Positions 33,102 to 43,054 of a stretch of DNA of 64,000 nucleotides are shown in pieces. This DNA comes from Enterobacteriaceae bacterium UBA5654 (lineage in GTDB: Bacteria > Pseudomonadota > Gammaproteobacteria > Enterobacterales > Enterobacteriaceae). The stretch is taken from assembly GCA_002421005.1 (NCBI GenBank), contig DIJC01000014.1:124896-188895 (forward strand). Direction: 5' to 3'. Position 1 is the first letter of the stretch, and each line of letters starts with the position of its first letter. The translations under genes were made by a program, and so were the position numbers. The notes below the pieces were generated by a model, which worked only from the letters and a program-made list of their open reading frames with translations, had not been told where the DNA came from and made no database searches.

Positions 33102-34040
33102 TCACCTGTTATAAGCACTGCTATCCCAGTACCGTCTGTGCATACTCATTTTTTTAACGAGTGAGAACGGCAGGGATTTGTATTTCAAACCGAGTTTATA
33201 GCCAATTAATTTAGCAGCATTATTAGCAAATGCTTTAGGCAATAATAATGGATTGTGTTTAATTAAATAGCTAATTTCCGACTTAATAAACTTGCTGCCT
33301 TCAGAAGAGACACCATTAAACTCTTTTCGAATCCAGGGTTCATCATAATGAAACACGCCGATGTCAAAATAGCGTTTAAACTCTTCAATAGTGGAATAAT
33401 TGTGCGAGTGACGAGCCGCGGCATCGGCGCAATAACCCGTTTTATAATTTTGCTGGATAGCTTTCGCTGCAAAGTACATATCTTCGCAAAGGATCGTACC
33501 GGTTGGAAAGCCGCCAATACGTTGAAAGTCAGCTACTTTGTATGCCGAGAAAGAATTCGACATAAACACGGTTTTGATGCCACGCTGCGGAATACTTTCC
33601 TGGTGGTTAATGAGCGACTGGCTGCCATAGTTAAAATAGCGCGCGTGAGCCGCCACGGCATTGGCATCCCGATGGGGCAGCTGTTTACCATATGCCGCGC
33701 TGAGGTCATTTTCTGCCATAAAATTCACCAGCGTTGCGACGGCATCACGGGTATCCAGAATGGCATCCTGGGTAAGGAGAACCACATAATCCTTATCCCG
33801 GAATAACTCCATTGCCACATTCCGCGTCCCGCCGTGGTTAAACTCACTCTGCGGGATTTCATGCACCGTAAAACCATATTGTCTGGCAACCTGTTGGGTG
33901 TTATCCCGACTTTGGGAATCGATAACTACCACCTCAAAACCCGGCTGGCAATTTTGGTGGATGGCCTGCGCCGCCTGCTGCCAAATTTCTCCACCGTTAT
34001 AGGTCACTACCGCAATACCAACCTTGACAGAAGAACTCAT
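33102..34040 (-). CDS. WbaN/RfbN-like rhamnosyltransferase (GT2)
   Basis: A 312-residue family 2 glycosyltransferase: VGIAVVTYNGGEIWQQA, VVIDSQSRDNTQQVA and the hallmark FNHGGTRNVAM followed by VVLLTQDAILD. The closest known pattern is Salmonella WbaN (RfbN), which adds L-rhamnose to galactose-PP-undecaprenol. It is the gene just before wbaP in transcription order, so the pair would make Rha-Gal-lipid. It overlaps the next gene upstream at 34040. The sugar is inferred from family resemblance. Confidence 0.8.
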   Translation of the reverse strand: MSSSVKVGIAVVTYNGGEIWQQAAQAIHQNCQPGFEVVVIDSQSRDNTQQVARQYGFTVHEIPQSEFNHGGTRNVAMELFRDKDYVVLLTQDAILDTRDAVATLVNFMAENDLSAAYGKQLPHRDANAVAAHARYFNYGSQSLINHQESIPQRGIKTVFMSNSFSAYKVADFQRIGGFPTGTILCEDMYFAAKAIQQNYKTGYCADAAARHSHNYSTIEEFKRYFDIGVFHYDEPWIRKEFNGVSSEGSKFIKSEISYLIKHNPLLLPKAFANNAAKLIGYKLGLKYKSLPFSLVKKMSMHRRYWDSSAYNR

Positions 34041-35179
34041 TATTTCACGTCCAAAGAATTAAGAATGTGTTGCGCTAAAGCATCCCAACTGTGGCTGACC
34101 AAAAATGCCGGATCGTCCACATAGCTCGTCGCCGTGAAAATATTCTGCCCCTGATAAAATGCTGTCAGTTTATCGGCCAGCTGTTGAGCGTTATCAGGAG
34201 CAAAAAAAGCGACTTTATCGTAATCACCTATCGTCTCATGCGCATAGGGTAGTTCAGCCGACAGAATTGGCAAGCCGAACGCTTTCGCTTCCGACAGCGG
34301 TAATCCCCAGGTCTCAAGTTTTGACGGGAAAATCAGCGCATCGGCTTCATGGCGATACATCTCATCGAGCCGCGTTTTACTTTGCAGGCCGATAAAGCGA
34401 ATGTTATTAAGCTGACGCTTTTCACACTCTTCAATGATGAAATCACCGAATCGGGTCATTCCCTTATCGAAGGTCAGTAGAATCTGAAGATCGTCATAAA
34501 CGTCGCGTTGCTGCTGCTTTAACAGATCCATAGCCTCCACCAGCACGCTAAAATTTTTAAAGGTGCGAGGAAAAGCGGGATAAAGCAGCGATTTCGCGCC
34601 TGATGACGCTGCCGTAAGGCGCGCAGTTTCATGCACTGGCGCAGCGTCAGAAACCGGACGCGCGACCAGCAAATTGCGAATCCCGTAGGTCTTCTGAAAA
34701 TATTTTGCGATCCATTCCTGCTGTACAATCACATAACGATTGGCTTTGATATTGAGGCCGTACAGAAACTTATAAAATTTGGTGAACAGGAAAAAGGTCC
34801 GGTCATACTTCAGATCAACCGCGCTGGACTGATAGAACGGCGACGGATTATGGCAATAAACAAACTGATTCGGCGTGGCGACTCGCGCAGACATATCGTG
34901 CAGGCATATCCACGCATCAGGGTTAATCTCTTTGCTCAGTGCATAGCTGGTAATGTATTCAAACTTAAGCCGTTTTAGCCAGCCAGACTTAATCTCTTTG
35001 TATTCACGAAATTCCACATTCGGCAGCGAGGTATATTCCTCGAACAGCGCGGTATCATGAACCAGGCAGATAAGCTTAACGCCAGGAACATTACTAAACG
35101 TGGCAATCATCGTTCTGTAAACGGTCAGGATGCCGCCTTCGACCATATTGACGCCAGAAAGAACAATTAACTTATCCAT
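34040..35179 (-). CDS. GT4-family glycosyltransferase
   Basis: A 379-residue GT-B fold retaining glycosyltransferase. The N-terminal acceptor domain begins MDKLIVLSGVNMVEGGILTVY; the C-terminal group 1 domain (about 190-379) carries LLYPAFPRTFKNFSVLVEAM and the E-x7-E motif in FPSKLETWGLPLSEAKAFG that binds the nucleotide sugar. The added sugar is not readable. It overlaps both neighbours by a few bases in the module 1 operon. Confidence 0.85.
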   Translation of the reverse strand: MDKLIVLSGVNMVEGGILTVYRTMIATFSNVPGVKLICLVHDTALFEEYTSLPNVEFREYKEIKSGWLKRLKFEYITSYALSKEINPDAWICLHDMSARVATPNQFVYCHNPSPFYQSSAVDLKYDRTFFLFTKFYKFLYGLNIKANRYVIVQQEWIAKYFQKTYGIRNLLVARPVSDAAPVHETARLTAASSGAKSLLYPAFPRTFKNFSVLVEAMDLLKQQQRDVYDDLQILLTFDKGMTRFGDFIIEECEKRQLNNIRFIGLQSKTRLDEMYRHEADALIFPSKLETWGLPLSEAKAFGLPILSAELPYAHETIGDYDKVAFFAPDNAQQLADKLTAFYQGQNIFTATSYVDDPAFLVSHSWDALAQHILNSLDVK

Positions 35180-36086
35180 GAATTAACCAAAGTAATGAAA
35201 AAAGGGTACTGTAAGCCGGTCGCTCATGATTGTAAGGCATCACGTTTTTCTGCAAAAACGTGAATTTCTCGCCAATTGAAAGTGTTTGATTCACATCCTG
35301 ATGATGCAGCAACGCGTTCATTACGCGGGCTGATTCGACGGAACGCTGAATGCCCTTCAGGGTTTTTTTGAATCTTTTCAGGCGTGCGCCCAAGCCGCGC
35401 TGATGTGCACCGACAACGTTAGCCGAATGCTGACGATATTTAATCAGCGACCGGGCCACGTAAAAAACATTGCCATTGAGAGCGGCCTGAAATGCGTACC
35501 AGTGATCGTGCATGGCAATTTTATCAGGCACTTTACCCGCCAGGTTCAGCAGCGTTTTATTCATCATTATGGTGCAGCCGTACACTGAGGAACGCCAAAG
35601 CAGATAATTCAGCCTTAAATTATTGCGAGGATCAAGGTGTGAAAAACGGTAGAAGTCTTCATCAATGGTGGTGAGATTTTCATCAACAACCTGCAGATTG
35701 GAAAACCCGAGACAAGGGATGATATCCCCTCCCCGGCGCTCCTTCTGCACTATCTCCGCCAGCATCACTTCAACTTTATTATTTTCCCAGACGTCGTCCT
35801 GATCGCAGAACATAATGTAATCCGCATCACTGAACTGCAAACCGTTATTAAAATTCTCTACGACGCCTTTCGCATCATGGCAGATATGGCAGCTCACCCG
35901 CGGGTCTTTCGCCATAATGTCGTTAACAACATCAATGGTGCCATCCTCAGAACCATCGTCGGTCACGATCACCCGTAACGCCTTATGGGACTGCTGAAGT
36001 AGTGAATTTATTTGTTCCTGGATAAATTTAGCGCCATTATGCGCAGCAAGGATAATATCAACATTAATATTCGCGTTCATCATCAC
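35172..36086 (-). CDS. GT2-family glycosyltransferase
   Basis: A family 2 glycosyltransferase of up to 304 residues: VDIILAAHNGAKFIQEQINSL, VTDDGSEDGT (nucleotide-binding Asp pair) and FCDQDDVWENNK with the metal-binding D-Q-D. The sequence resembles O-antigen rhamnosyl- and galactosyltransferases of the WcaA/RfbG type. Start is GTG 36086 or ATG 36083/36080. It overlaps the GT4 gene by 8 bases. Confidence 0.82.
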   Translation of the reverse strand: MMMNANINVDIILAAHNGAKFIQEQINSLLQQSHKALRVIVTDDGSEDGTIDVVNDIMAKDPRVSCHICHDAKGVVENFNNGLQFSDADYIMFCDQDDVWENNKVEVMLAEIVQKERRGGDIIPCLGFSNLQVVDENLTTIDEDFYRFSHLDPRNNLRLNYLLWRSSVYGCTIMMNKTLLNLAGKVPDKIAMHDHWYAFQAALNGNVFYVARSLIKYRQHSANVVGAHQRGLGARLKRFKKTLKGIQRSVESARVMNALLHHQDVNQTLSIGEKFTFLQKNVMPYNHERPAYSTLFSLLWLIHG

Positions 36087-36098
36087 ATTGAAGACTCA

Positions 36099-36923
36099 TT
36101 AATATGAGTACTTCCCTCCTTTGCCAGCAATACCATCCCGCAATCCCTGTAAAATAAATTTGATCCGTTTTTTTCGTGGGGCAAGGAGCATAAAAAGAGG
36201 AATTTTTTTCAACAGCAACGTAATAATATAAATTTTATATTTCGTATTGAAACTGTCTGATTTTAAAGAAAAAATCCAGTTGCGCACCAGATAGTACTGC
36301 CTTACTGGCGAGCCGATCCGCACTTCCCGGTTGAACAACTTAGGATAGTCGTTCTCACCAATATTATGCTGCATGGAAACACGTGGCGTTTCGTAGGAAA
36401 GCAGACCTTTCGTTCGCGCCCGGTAACTCCACTCAACGTCTATCATGTCGATAAACCAGTCGGCCCTGAACAATCCGACACGTTTAATGGCATCAACAGG
36501 AAAGAGAGCACCAGAAGAAATGATAAAGTCCTTTTCAACTAATGGACTATTTGTTGACGGCTGATTGATTACCGGCCCCAGACAGGCGACAGGATGGGAA
36601 CCCTGATAATGCCCATATTCCGCAATCATATCGTGACAGTATGTATCAGAGATCCGGGAATCCTGATCGAACGTAAAAATGAAATCACAACCCGCATCAA
36701 TGGCCTGTTGCAGGCCCATGTTTTGCGCCGCCGCGATGCCAATATTATCATTCAATCTGACAACGTTTACCTTTTCATTATCATAATGGCTGACAGACGA
36801 TCTCTCACTATTATCAACAATAATCACATGTTCAACTTGCGGAACAAGCGTAGTGATAAAGGCATCGACGATGGCATTGTCTGGATTATAGGTAACAATT
36901 ATTGCCGCTGATTTATAGTCCAT
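36099..36923 (-). CDS. GT2-family rhamnosyltransferase (module 1 copy)
   Basis: A 274-residue family 2 enzyme of the RfbF/WbbL-type rhamnosyltransferase group: SAAIIVTYNPDNAIVDAF, IIVDNSERSS, NDNIGIAAAQNMGLQ, FTFDQDSRISD, PVRQYYLVRNWIF, and the C-terminal LRDGIAGKGGKYSY. The gene at 43888-44775 has the same signature in every block, so the two are paralogues. Its ATG follows the wzx stop by one base (TAA-T-ATG). The added sugar is most likely L-rhamnose, supplied by the rml genes of this same operon. Confidence 0.82.
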   Translation of the reverse strand: MDYKSAAIIVTYNPDNAIVDAFITTLVPQVEHVIIVDNSERSSVSHYDNEKVNVVRLNDNIGIAAAQNMGLQQAIDAGCDFIFTFDQDSRISDTYCHDMIAEYGHYQGSHPVACLGPVINQPSTNSPLVEKDFIISSGALFPVDAIKRVGLFRADWFIDMIDVEWSYRARTKGLLSYETPRVSMQHNIGENDYPKLFNREVRIGSPVRQYYLVRNWIFSLKSDSFNTKYKIYIITLLLKKIPLFMLLAPRKKRIKFILQGLRDGIAGKGGKYSY

Positions 36924-36924
36924 A

Positions 36925-38178
36925 TTATCTTTGATGTCTGCTAATTTTATTAGACACTATTTTCAACAATAGTGCATCGATGGCGACTCTTCCGCTCCAG
37001 GCAATAGCGGTTCCCAATAAACCGTAATGCAGTGTTAACACATACAGAACCACCAGATAGGGGATGATTTCAATGAGATGGATAAACGCCGTCAGCTTTG
37101 CTTTACCTGCTGCCTGAATTAATGAATAAGGGATTTGCGCGACAGCATTGAAATAAAAACCGATGATCAAAACCTGTAAAATTGTTGCGGAATGCGTGCC
37201 TAACTCTTCGCCCATCCACATTGTCATTAGCCATTTAGCGAATAACAAACAAAAAATCACAATCGGAATACAGGCCGCAGACATCAGAAGAAAGCTTTGC
37301 TTTTCAAGCCGGACGCGTTCTTCTACCGTTTGCGCATAGCTTAATTTAGGAAACAGCGCTCTGGCCAGCGCCGCCGGTATATTCAGCAATCTGCCTACGC
37401 CTTCTGATGGCGCAGTATAATAGGCGACTTTACCGGCTCCGAGTAAGTTAGACACCACAAACCGGTCAAAATAGACCATCATCGGGCTGATGACATTACT
37501 GATGGTTAGCCAACCGCCAAACTGGATAAGGCGAATGAAAGTAATTCTGCTGAACTTAATGCCGCTGCCTAAAATAATTTTACGGCAAATTATGCAGGTG
37601 ATGACAAAAGAGATAATACGCCCTAATACCAGTCCAATAATGGCGGATTTTAGCGACGCCTGATAAAAACAGCATAATGCAGGAAGACCTGCAATCGCCG
37701 AATTACTGACCGAGCGCTGCACATTAATATTGATAAACTGCTCATGCCCTTCCAGCCATGCCAGCCAGACCTGATTTAATAAATAGACAGGGATAATAAA
37801 AGCCAGCAACACAAACGACTGCTTGACCTCACTACTCATATCAGCAGATATTTTTAATAAGGTCGTCAGGTGCGGAGTAGTGAGTAATAGTAGCAGCGCA
37901 GCAATAATCCCAAGAATAAGGACCACAATGCCAGCCGTGGCAATAATTTTTTGTTGTTCAGACAGATCGTCTCGATAAATGGAAATTTCTCTGATAACCG
38001 CTCGACTTAACCCCGCATCAAATATACTGGCATACCCTACAATAGCAAAAGCCAAAGTAAAAATACCAAACGCTTCAACGCCTATAGTTCGGGCCAGATA
38101 CCCAAGAGCGGGAACGGCGATAAGTGTGGGAATAGCAAAACCAGCCAGGTTGTAAAAACTATTTTTGATTAGACTCAT
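36925..38178 (-). CDS. wzx: Wzx-type O-unit flippase (module 1)
   Basis: A 417-residue polytopic membrane protein of the polysaccharide transporter/MATE-like family, about 12 membrane segments. Typical N-terminus SLIKNSFYNLAGFAIPTLIAVPALGYLARTIG, then FGIFTLAFAIVGYASIFDAGLSRAVIREIS and QFGGWLTISNVISPMMVYFDRF. It would flip the undecaprenol-linked repeat unit across the inner membrane. It is the first gene after a JUMPstart element and is paralogous to the flippase at 46043-47293: 44 of the first 66 residues are identical in a hand alignment. Confidence 0.9.
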   Translation of the reverse strand: MSLIKNSFYNLAGFAIPTLIAVPALGYLARTIGVEAFGIFTLAFAIVGYASIFDAGLSRAVIREISIYRDDLSEQQKIIATAGIVVLILGIIAALLLLLTTPHLTTLLKISADMSSEVKQSFVLLAFIIPVYLLNQVWLAWLEGHEQFININVQRSVSNSAIAGLPALCCFYQASLKSAIIGLVLGRIISFVITCIICRKIILGSGIKFSRITFIRLIQFGGWLTISNVISPMMVYFDRFVVSNLLGAGKVAYYTAPSEGVGRLLNIPAALARALFPKLSYAQTVEERVRLEKQSFLLMSAACIPIVIFCLLFAKWLMTMWMGEELGTHSATILQVLIIGFYFNAVAQIPYSLIQAAGKAKLTAFIHLIEIIPYLVVLYVLTLHYGLLGTAIAWSGRVAIDALLLKIVSNKISRHQR

Positions 38179-38227
38179 AATTCTGATAATTATAGTTAAA
38201 AGACTGAATGCTCATATTTCGCTCAGG

Positions 38228-38266
38228 CACGCTACCGCCCCTGGCTTGACAGCTACCAGTGTACTG
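38228..38266 (-). promoter_or_regulatory. JUMPstart with ops element for polysaccharide module 1
   Basis: Reading the minus strand, 38266 to 38228 carries a JUMPstart whose final 12 bases are GGCGGTAGCGTG, the canonical ops site that recruits RfaH to paused RNA polymerase. The preceding CTGGTAGCTGTCAAGCCAGG is also a perfect match to the JUMPstart consensus. It lies 50 bp before wzx, so the module is predicted to be RfaH-dependent. Confidence 0.93.
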
Positions 38267-38990
38267 ATGTGCATTCAGTTTTGTACAGGTTGTGAGCAAA
38301 ACGCGCCTAAAACCTCAACCTGCCCCTAATTTTTGCGCACCTATTGTCGTTTGTATCATTCGCGGTTACAAGCAGCTTTTATAATGCGTCAGCGCTATTT
38401 AACGACAGGTAAACTTGCTGTTACCAGAGGTTTTTTCTGATTGATGAGATGTAACAGCAACAACCTCAAGTTAATGCATAGCAAGTCAATAATACCATCT
38501 TGATATTATTGCCAGTGTGATCACCGCATCTTATCGGGCAAAAAGTTATGTAACTCTCTTTTACAAGCAAATGAATCTGGGAAGTTACAGATCATTAGAT
38601 TGCGCCCATTAGCTCACAATCATTAAAAAAATATTAAAAACAAATATTTACATATAAAGCATCAGGAGAGAAGTACCACCCGGAGCTTTTAGGATTAATC
38701 ACCAGTGATGTTCCGGGCAGTCAGCCAGCCAGACAATGCATAGAAGTTATCCGCTCCGCTTTGTACTATCAGTCTGTCCCCCATTTTCTCGCTATCTGCG
38801 GCTTTTCGGAGTTGTGAGGCAAACCGCCGCGTTATCCGCTCTATTAGCGCCCGCTTAAGCCAGGGGATAGCAGCTAAAATCGACGCTAAATTTCACGCAA
38901 GTTGAGTTAAGCCAAATTAGTGATTAGCATGGGCTATAAATCAATGTAAAATCATATCCAATAAGGAAAAACTCAAAGCGGAGAAATAAC
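38267..38990. promoter_or_regulatory. Divergent control region between wzx module and uge
   Basis: No gene is seen in this AT-rich stretch. On the plus strand TTAGCA (38924-38929) and TAAAAT (38947-38952), spaced 17 bp, could be the uge promoter; GCGGAG lies just before its ATG. The minus-strand promoter for module 1 must be upstream of the JUMPstart; TTATAAAA near 38375-38382 (minus strand) is a candidate -10 region. The unusual length leaves room for a long leader or regulator sites, but none was recognised. Confidence 0.4.
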
Positions 38991-39995
38991 ATGAAGTTTC
39001 TGATTACCGGCGCAGCAGGATTCATTGGTTTTCACGTCAGTCAGCGTCTCCTTGAGGCAGGACATCAGGTTACGGGCATTGATAATCTAAACGATTACTA
39101 CGAAGTCTCCCTCAAAGAAGCCCGCCTCGCGCAAATAACATCTCCCGATTTCGTTTTTAAGAAAATTGATTTAGCTGACCGGGCAGCAATGGAACAGCTG
39201 TTTGCAGAGGGCAAATTTGATCGTGTCATTCATCTGGCCGCACAGGCAGGAGTACGTTACTCCATAGAAAATCCTCATGCTTACGCTGAATCCAATCTCA
39301 TTGGTCATCTGAACGTGCTGGAGGGGTGCAGACATAACCATGTTCAGCACTTGTTATATGCATCTTCCAGTTCGGTATATGGTTTGAATCGTAAAATGCC
39401 TTTTTCGACTGAAGACTCTGTCGATCACCCCGTATCTCTTTATGCGGCGACAAAAAAGGCTAACGAGCTGATGTCACACACCTATTCCCATTTATACGGT
39501 TTGCCAACAACCGGCCTGCGATTCTTTACGGTATATGGCCCCTGGGGCCGCCCCGATATGGCGCTGTTTAAATTTACCAAAGCGATGCTCGAAGGAAAAA
39601 GCATCGACGTTTATAACTTTGGCAAAATGAAACGTGACTTCACCTATATTGATGATATTGCCGAAGCGATTGTGCGTCTTCAGGATGTCATCCCTGACGT
39701 GGATAGCGAATGGAGTGTTGAAGAAGGTTCCCCTGCCACCAGTTCCGCGCCTTATCGGGTTTATAACATTGGCAACAGTTCTCCCGTTGAACTCATGGAT
39801 TATATCACTGCGCTTGAGGAAGCTTTGGGAATTGAGGCGGAGAAGAATATGATGCCGATTCAGGCTGGAGATGTTTTAGAAACGAGTGCGGATACCAAAG
39901 CACTGTATGAAACGATTGGATTCAAACCTGAAACCAGCGTTAAGAAAGGTGTGGCGAACTTTGTTGAGTGGTATAAGGGTTATTATAATATTTAA
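38991..39995 (+). CDS. uge: UDP-glucuronate 4-epimerase (Uge/Gla)
   Basis: A 334-residue extended SDR epimerase: MKFLITGAAGFIGFHVSQRL, HLAAQAGVRYSIENP, YASSSSVYGLNRKMPFS and catalytic Tyr151/Lys155 in LYAATKKANELM. The protein closely resembles Klebsiella Uge from memory. It converts UDP-glucuronate (made by Ugd encoded next door, convergent) to UDP-galacturonate for LPS core or O/K polysaccharide. It is the only plus-strand gene in the polysaccharide region. Confidence 0.9.
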   Translation: MKFLITGAAGFIGFHVSQRLLEAGHQVTGIDNLNDYYEVSLKEARLAQITSPDFVFKKIDLADRAAMEQLFAEGKFDRVIHLAAQAGVRYSIENPHAYAESNLIGHLNVLEGCRHNHVQHLLYASSSSVYGLNRKMPFSTEDSVDHPVSLYAATKKANELMSHTYSHLYGLPTTGLRFFTVYGPWGRPDMALFKFTKAMLEGKSIDVYNFGKMKRDFTYIDDIAEAIVRLQDVIPDVDSEWSVEEGSPATSSAPYRVYNIGNSSPVELMDYITALEEALGIEAEKNMMPIQAGDVLETSADTKALYETIGFKPETSVKKGVANFVEWYKGYYNI

Positions 39996-40070
39996 GAAGT
40001 AAGCCCTCAGGGATGAGGGCTGCTCTGATACGGCTTTAATAACCAGAATAAAGAAATAAATCAGTAAATA

Positions 40071-41237
40071 TTAATCTCCACCGAACAAATCACGGGTATA
40101 AACTTTTTCCGCAACATCAGACAACTCTTCAGCCATACGATTAGAGATAATTACATCAGCTTCTTGTTTGAAAGCGTCCAGATCCTTTATCACCCGTGAA
40201 TGAAAAAATTCATTCTCATTCATCACCGGCTCGTAAACAATGACTTCCACACCTTTCGCCTTAATACGCTTCATAATTCCCTGAATGGACGACGCGCGGA
40301 AGTTGTCCGACCCACTTTTCATGATCAGCCGATAAACACCCACGACGGCAGGTTTCCTCGCCAGGATTGAATCAGCGATATAGTCCTTGCGCGTACGGTT
40401 AGCATCGACAATTGCGGAAATCAAATTATTTGGCACGCTCTCGTAATTCGCCAGCAGCTGCTTCGTATCTTTCGGCAGGCAGTAACCACCGTATCCAAAC
40501 GAAGGGTTGTTATAATGGCTGCCGATACGTGGATCGAGGCACACCCCTTCGATAATCTGGCGCGTATTCAGTCCCAGACTTTCCGCATAGCTGTCCAGTT
40601 CGTTGAAGTAGGCCACGCGCATCGCCAGGTAGGTATTGGCGAAAAGTTTAATCGCTTCTGCTTCGGTAGAATCTGTAAACAGCACCGGCACATCTTTCTT
40701 AATGGCTCCTTCCTGCAACAGCGCCGCAAAGCGCTCGGCGCGTTCGGAACGCTCTCCGATCACAATTCGTGAGGGGTGCAGGTTATCGTAAAGCGCCCGG
40801 CCCTCACGGAGGAACTCCGGGGAGAAAATGATATTGTCGACGTTGAGATCTTTTTTAATCGACTCGGTAAAGCCAACCGGAATTGTAGACTTAATAATCA
40901 TCACTGCGGACGGATTTATTTCAACCACATCCCGAATAACGCTTTCTACCGACGTTGTATTGAAGTAGTTAGTTTTAGGATCGTAGTCCGTCGGCGTGGC
41001 AATAATGACATAATCTGCGTTGCGGTAAGCTTCATGCTTATCCGTTGTCGCACGAAAATTCAGATCTTTCTCAGCCAAGTATTGCTGGATCTCTTTATCA
41101 ATAATGGGCGATTTTTTCTGATTTAACATCTCCACTTTGGCGGGAACGATATCCAATGCCACGACTTCATGATGTTGTGCAATCAAAATACCATTTGATA
41201 AACCAACGTAGCCTGTACCAGAAATTGTTATTTTCAT
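40071..41237 (-). CDS. ugd: UDP-glucose 6-dehydrogenase
   Basis: A 388-residue enzyme with the N-terminal NAD site MKITISGTGYVGLSNGILIA, the FSPEFLREG stretch, and catalytic Cys253 in GYGGYCLPKDTKQL. It oxidises UDP-glucose to UDP-glucuronate, needed for colanic acid, and with Uge for galacturonate. The length equals E. coli Ugd. It lies between gnd and the convergent uge; the 262 bp toward gnd hold its promoter and the gnd terminator. Confidence 0.96.
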   Translation of the reverse strand: MKITISGTGYVGLSNGILIAQHHEVVALDIVPAKVEMLNQKKSPIIDKEIQQYLAEKDLNFRATTDKHEAYRNADYVIIATPTDYDPKTNYFNTTSVESVIRDVVEINPSAVMIIKSTIPVGFTESIKKDLNVDNIIFSPEFLREGRALYDNLHPSRIVIGERSERAERFAALLQEGAIKKDVPVLFTDSTEAEAIKLFANTYLAMRVAYFNELDSYAESLGLNTRQIIEGVCLDPRIGSHYNNPSFGYGGYCLPKDTKQLLANYESVPNNLISAIVDANRTRKDYIADSILARKPAVVGVYRLIMKSGSDNFRASSIQGIMKRIKAKGVEVIVYEPVMNENEFFHSRVIKDLDAFKQEADVIISNRMAEELSDVAEKVYTRDLFGGD

Positions 41238-41447
41238 TAGAGAGCAACTTATGTGAGTTTAAATGTGGAGGAGATGACTGTACAGCCACCACGATTACCT
41301 TCAGCTAAGAGCGTTTTTAACGCTTCGGCTTATAGCCTGTCAAGGCGGCTTTCGCTGAATGCGAGTGTCCCGATTATGATTGATACTGCGTTTTTTCTTA
41401 GAAACTCGACTAACAAGAGTGATGAATAAAGGAAGAGCAGCAAATAA

Positions 41448-41478
41448 AAAAGCCCGAACTTTGTTAGTCCGAGCTTTT
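41448..41478 (-). terminator. gnd terminator
   Basis: On the minus strand AGCTCGGAC, loop TAACAAA, GTTCGGGCT (paired with two G-T wobbles) is followed by a run of six T. It lies about 25 bp after the gnd stop codon. Confidence 0.65.
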
Positions 41479-41499
41479 ACGTTTTCAACCTAAATCAGA

Positions 41500-42906
41500 T
41501 TAATCCAGCCACTCTGTGTGGAACACGCCGTCTTTATCAGTGCGCTTGTAAGTGTGCGCACCGAAATAGTCACGCTGCGCCTGAATCAGGTTAGCAGGCA
41601 GCACGGCTGAGCGATAGCTATCATAGTAGGCCACGGCGGCGGAGAAAGTAGGAACCGGAATACCGTTTTGTACCGCATAAGCCACGACATCGCGCAGCGC
41701 CTGCTGATAGTCGTCAGCAATCTGCTTAAAGTAAGGCGCTAACAGCAGGTTGGCGATACCGGCATTCTCTGCGTAAGCATCAGTAATCTTCTGCAGGAAC
41801 TGCGCACGAATGATGCAACCCGCACGGAAGATCTTCGCGATTTCGCCGTAGTTCAGATCCCAACTATGCTCGTCGGAAGCCGCACGCAGCTGTGAGAAGC
41901 CCTGCGCATAAGAAACAATCTTGCCCAGATACAGAGCGCGACGCACTTTCTCAACAAATTCTGTTTTATCTGCCGCTGGTTTAGCCTGCGGGCCGCTTAA
42001 CACTTTCGATGCCGCAACACGCTGTTCTTTCAGGGAGGAGATATAGCGGGCAAATACCGATTCAGTGATCAGCGATAATGGCTCACCGAGATCCAGCGAG
42101 CTCTGGCTGGTCCACTTACCGGTGCCTTTGTTAGCCGCTTCATCCAGAATCACATCAACCAGGTATTTACCTTCTTCATCTTTTTTAGTGAAGATATCTT
42201 TGGTGATGTCGATCAGATAGCTACTCAGCTCGCCTTCGTTCCATTCGGTGAAGATGCTCGCCAGCTCATCATTGGAAAGGTTCAGGCCGCCCTTCAGCAA
42301 TGCATAGGCTTCAGCAATAAGCTGCATATCGCCATATTCAATACCGTTATGTACCATCTTGACATAATGGCCTGCGCCATCGGGACCGATATAAGTCACG
42401 CACGGCTCACCGTCTTCTGCGACGGCAGCAATTTTAGTCAGGATTGGCGCAACCAGCTCATAAGCGTCTTTCTGACCACCAGGCATGATGGACGGCCCCT
42501 TCAGAGCGCCCTCTTCGCCACCGGACACGCCCGTGCCGATAAAGTTAAAGCCTTCTTCTGAAAGCTCACGATTACGGCGAATGGTGTCCTGGAAGAAGGT
42601 GTTGCCACCATCAATAATGATGTCGCCCTTATCCAGATACGGTTTCAGCGAATCAATGGCGCTGTCAGTACCTGCGCCCGCTTTCACCATTAACAGGATA
42701 CGACGCGGCGTTTCAAGGGATTCAACAAACTCCTGCACCGTGTAGTAAGGAACCAGCTTCTTGCCTGGGTTCTCGGCAATGACCTCTTCGGTCTTTTCAC
42801 GGGAGCGGTTGAATACGGAGACGGTATAACCTCGGCTCTCGATGTTGAGCGCCAGGTTGCGCCCCATCACTGCCATACCGACGACGCCGATCTGTTGCTT
42901 GGACAT
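41500..42906 (-). CDS. gnd: 6-phosphogluconate dehydrogenase, decarboxylating
   Basis: A 468-residue enzyme, the E. coli length, starting MSKQQIGVVGMAVMGRNLALNIESRG with the NADP-binding GxAxMGxN and the NRS of VFNRSREKT. Further conserved blocks are GTGVSGGEEGALKGPSIMPGG and KMVHNGIEYGDMQ with the catalytic Lys and Glu. It makes ribulose-5-phosphate, CO2 and NADPH. It is the usual boundary marker of the O-antigen locus and separates the two polysaccharide modules. Confidence 0.97.
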   Translation of the reverse strand: MSKQQIGVVGMAVMGRNLALNIESRGYTVSVFNRSREKTEEVIAENPGKKLVPYYTVQEFVESLETPRRILLMVKAGAGTDSAIDSLKPYLDKGDIIIDGGNTFFQDTIRRNRELSEEGFNFIGTGVSGGEEGALKGPSIMPGGQKDAYELVAPILTKIAAVAEDGEPCVTYIGPDGAGHYVKMVHNGIEYGDMQLIAEAYALLKGGLNLSNDELASIFTEWNEGELSSYLIDITKDIFTKKDEEGKYLVDVILDEAANKGTGKWTSQSSLDLGEPLSLITESVFARYISSLKEQRVAASKVLSGPQAKPAADKTEFVEKVRRALYLGKIVSYAQGFSQLRAASDEHSWDLNYGEIAKIFRAGCIIRAQFLQKITDAYAENAGIANLLLAPYFKQIADDYQQALRDVVAYAVQNGIPVPTFSAAVAYYDSYRSAVLPANLIQAQRDYFGAHTYKRTDKDGVFHTEWLD

Positions 42907-43054
42907 TATGTACTCCTGTCAGGTGTGGTCACCGCGTAGTGTTCGCGGCTTGAATGTGGCATAGATGTTAACCTAAAAATATAATAGAAGCATAGAGGTA
43001 AAAAGTGGAAAGAACTTTCAATGAATAATATTTAAGTCTATATGAATCGCGCTA

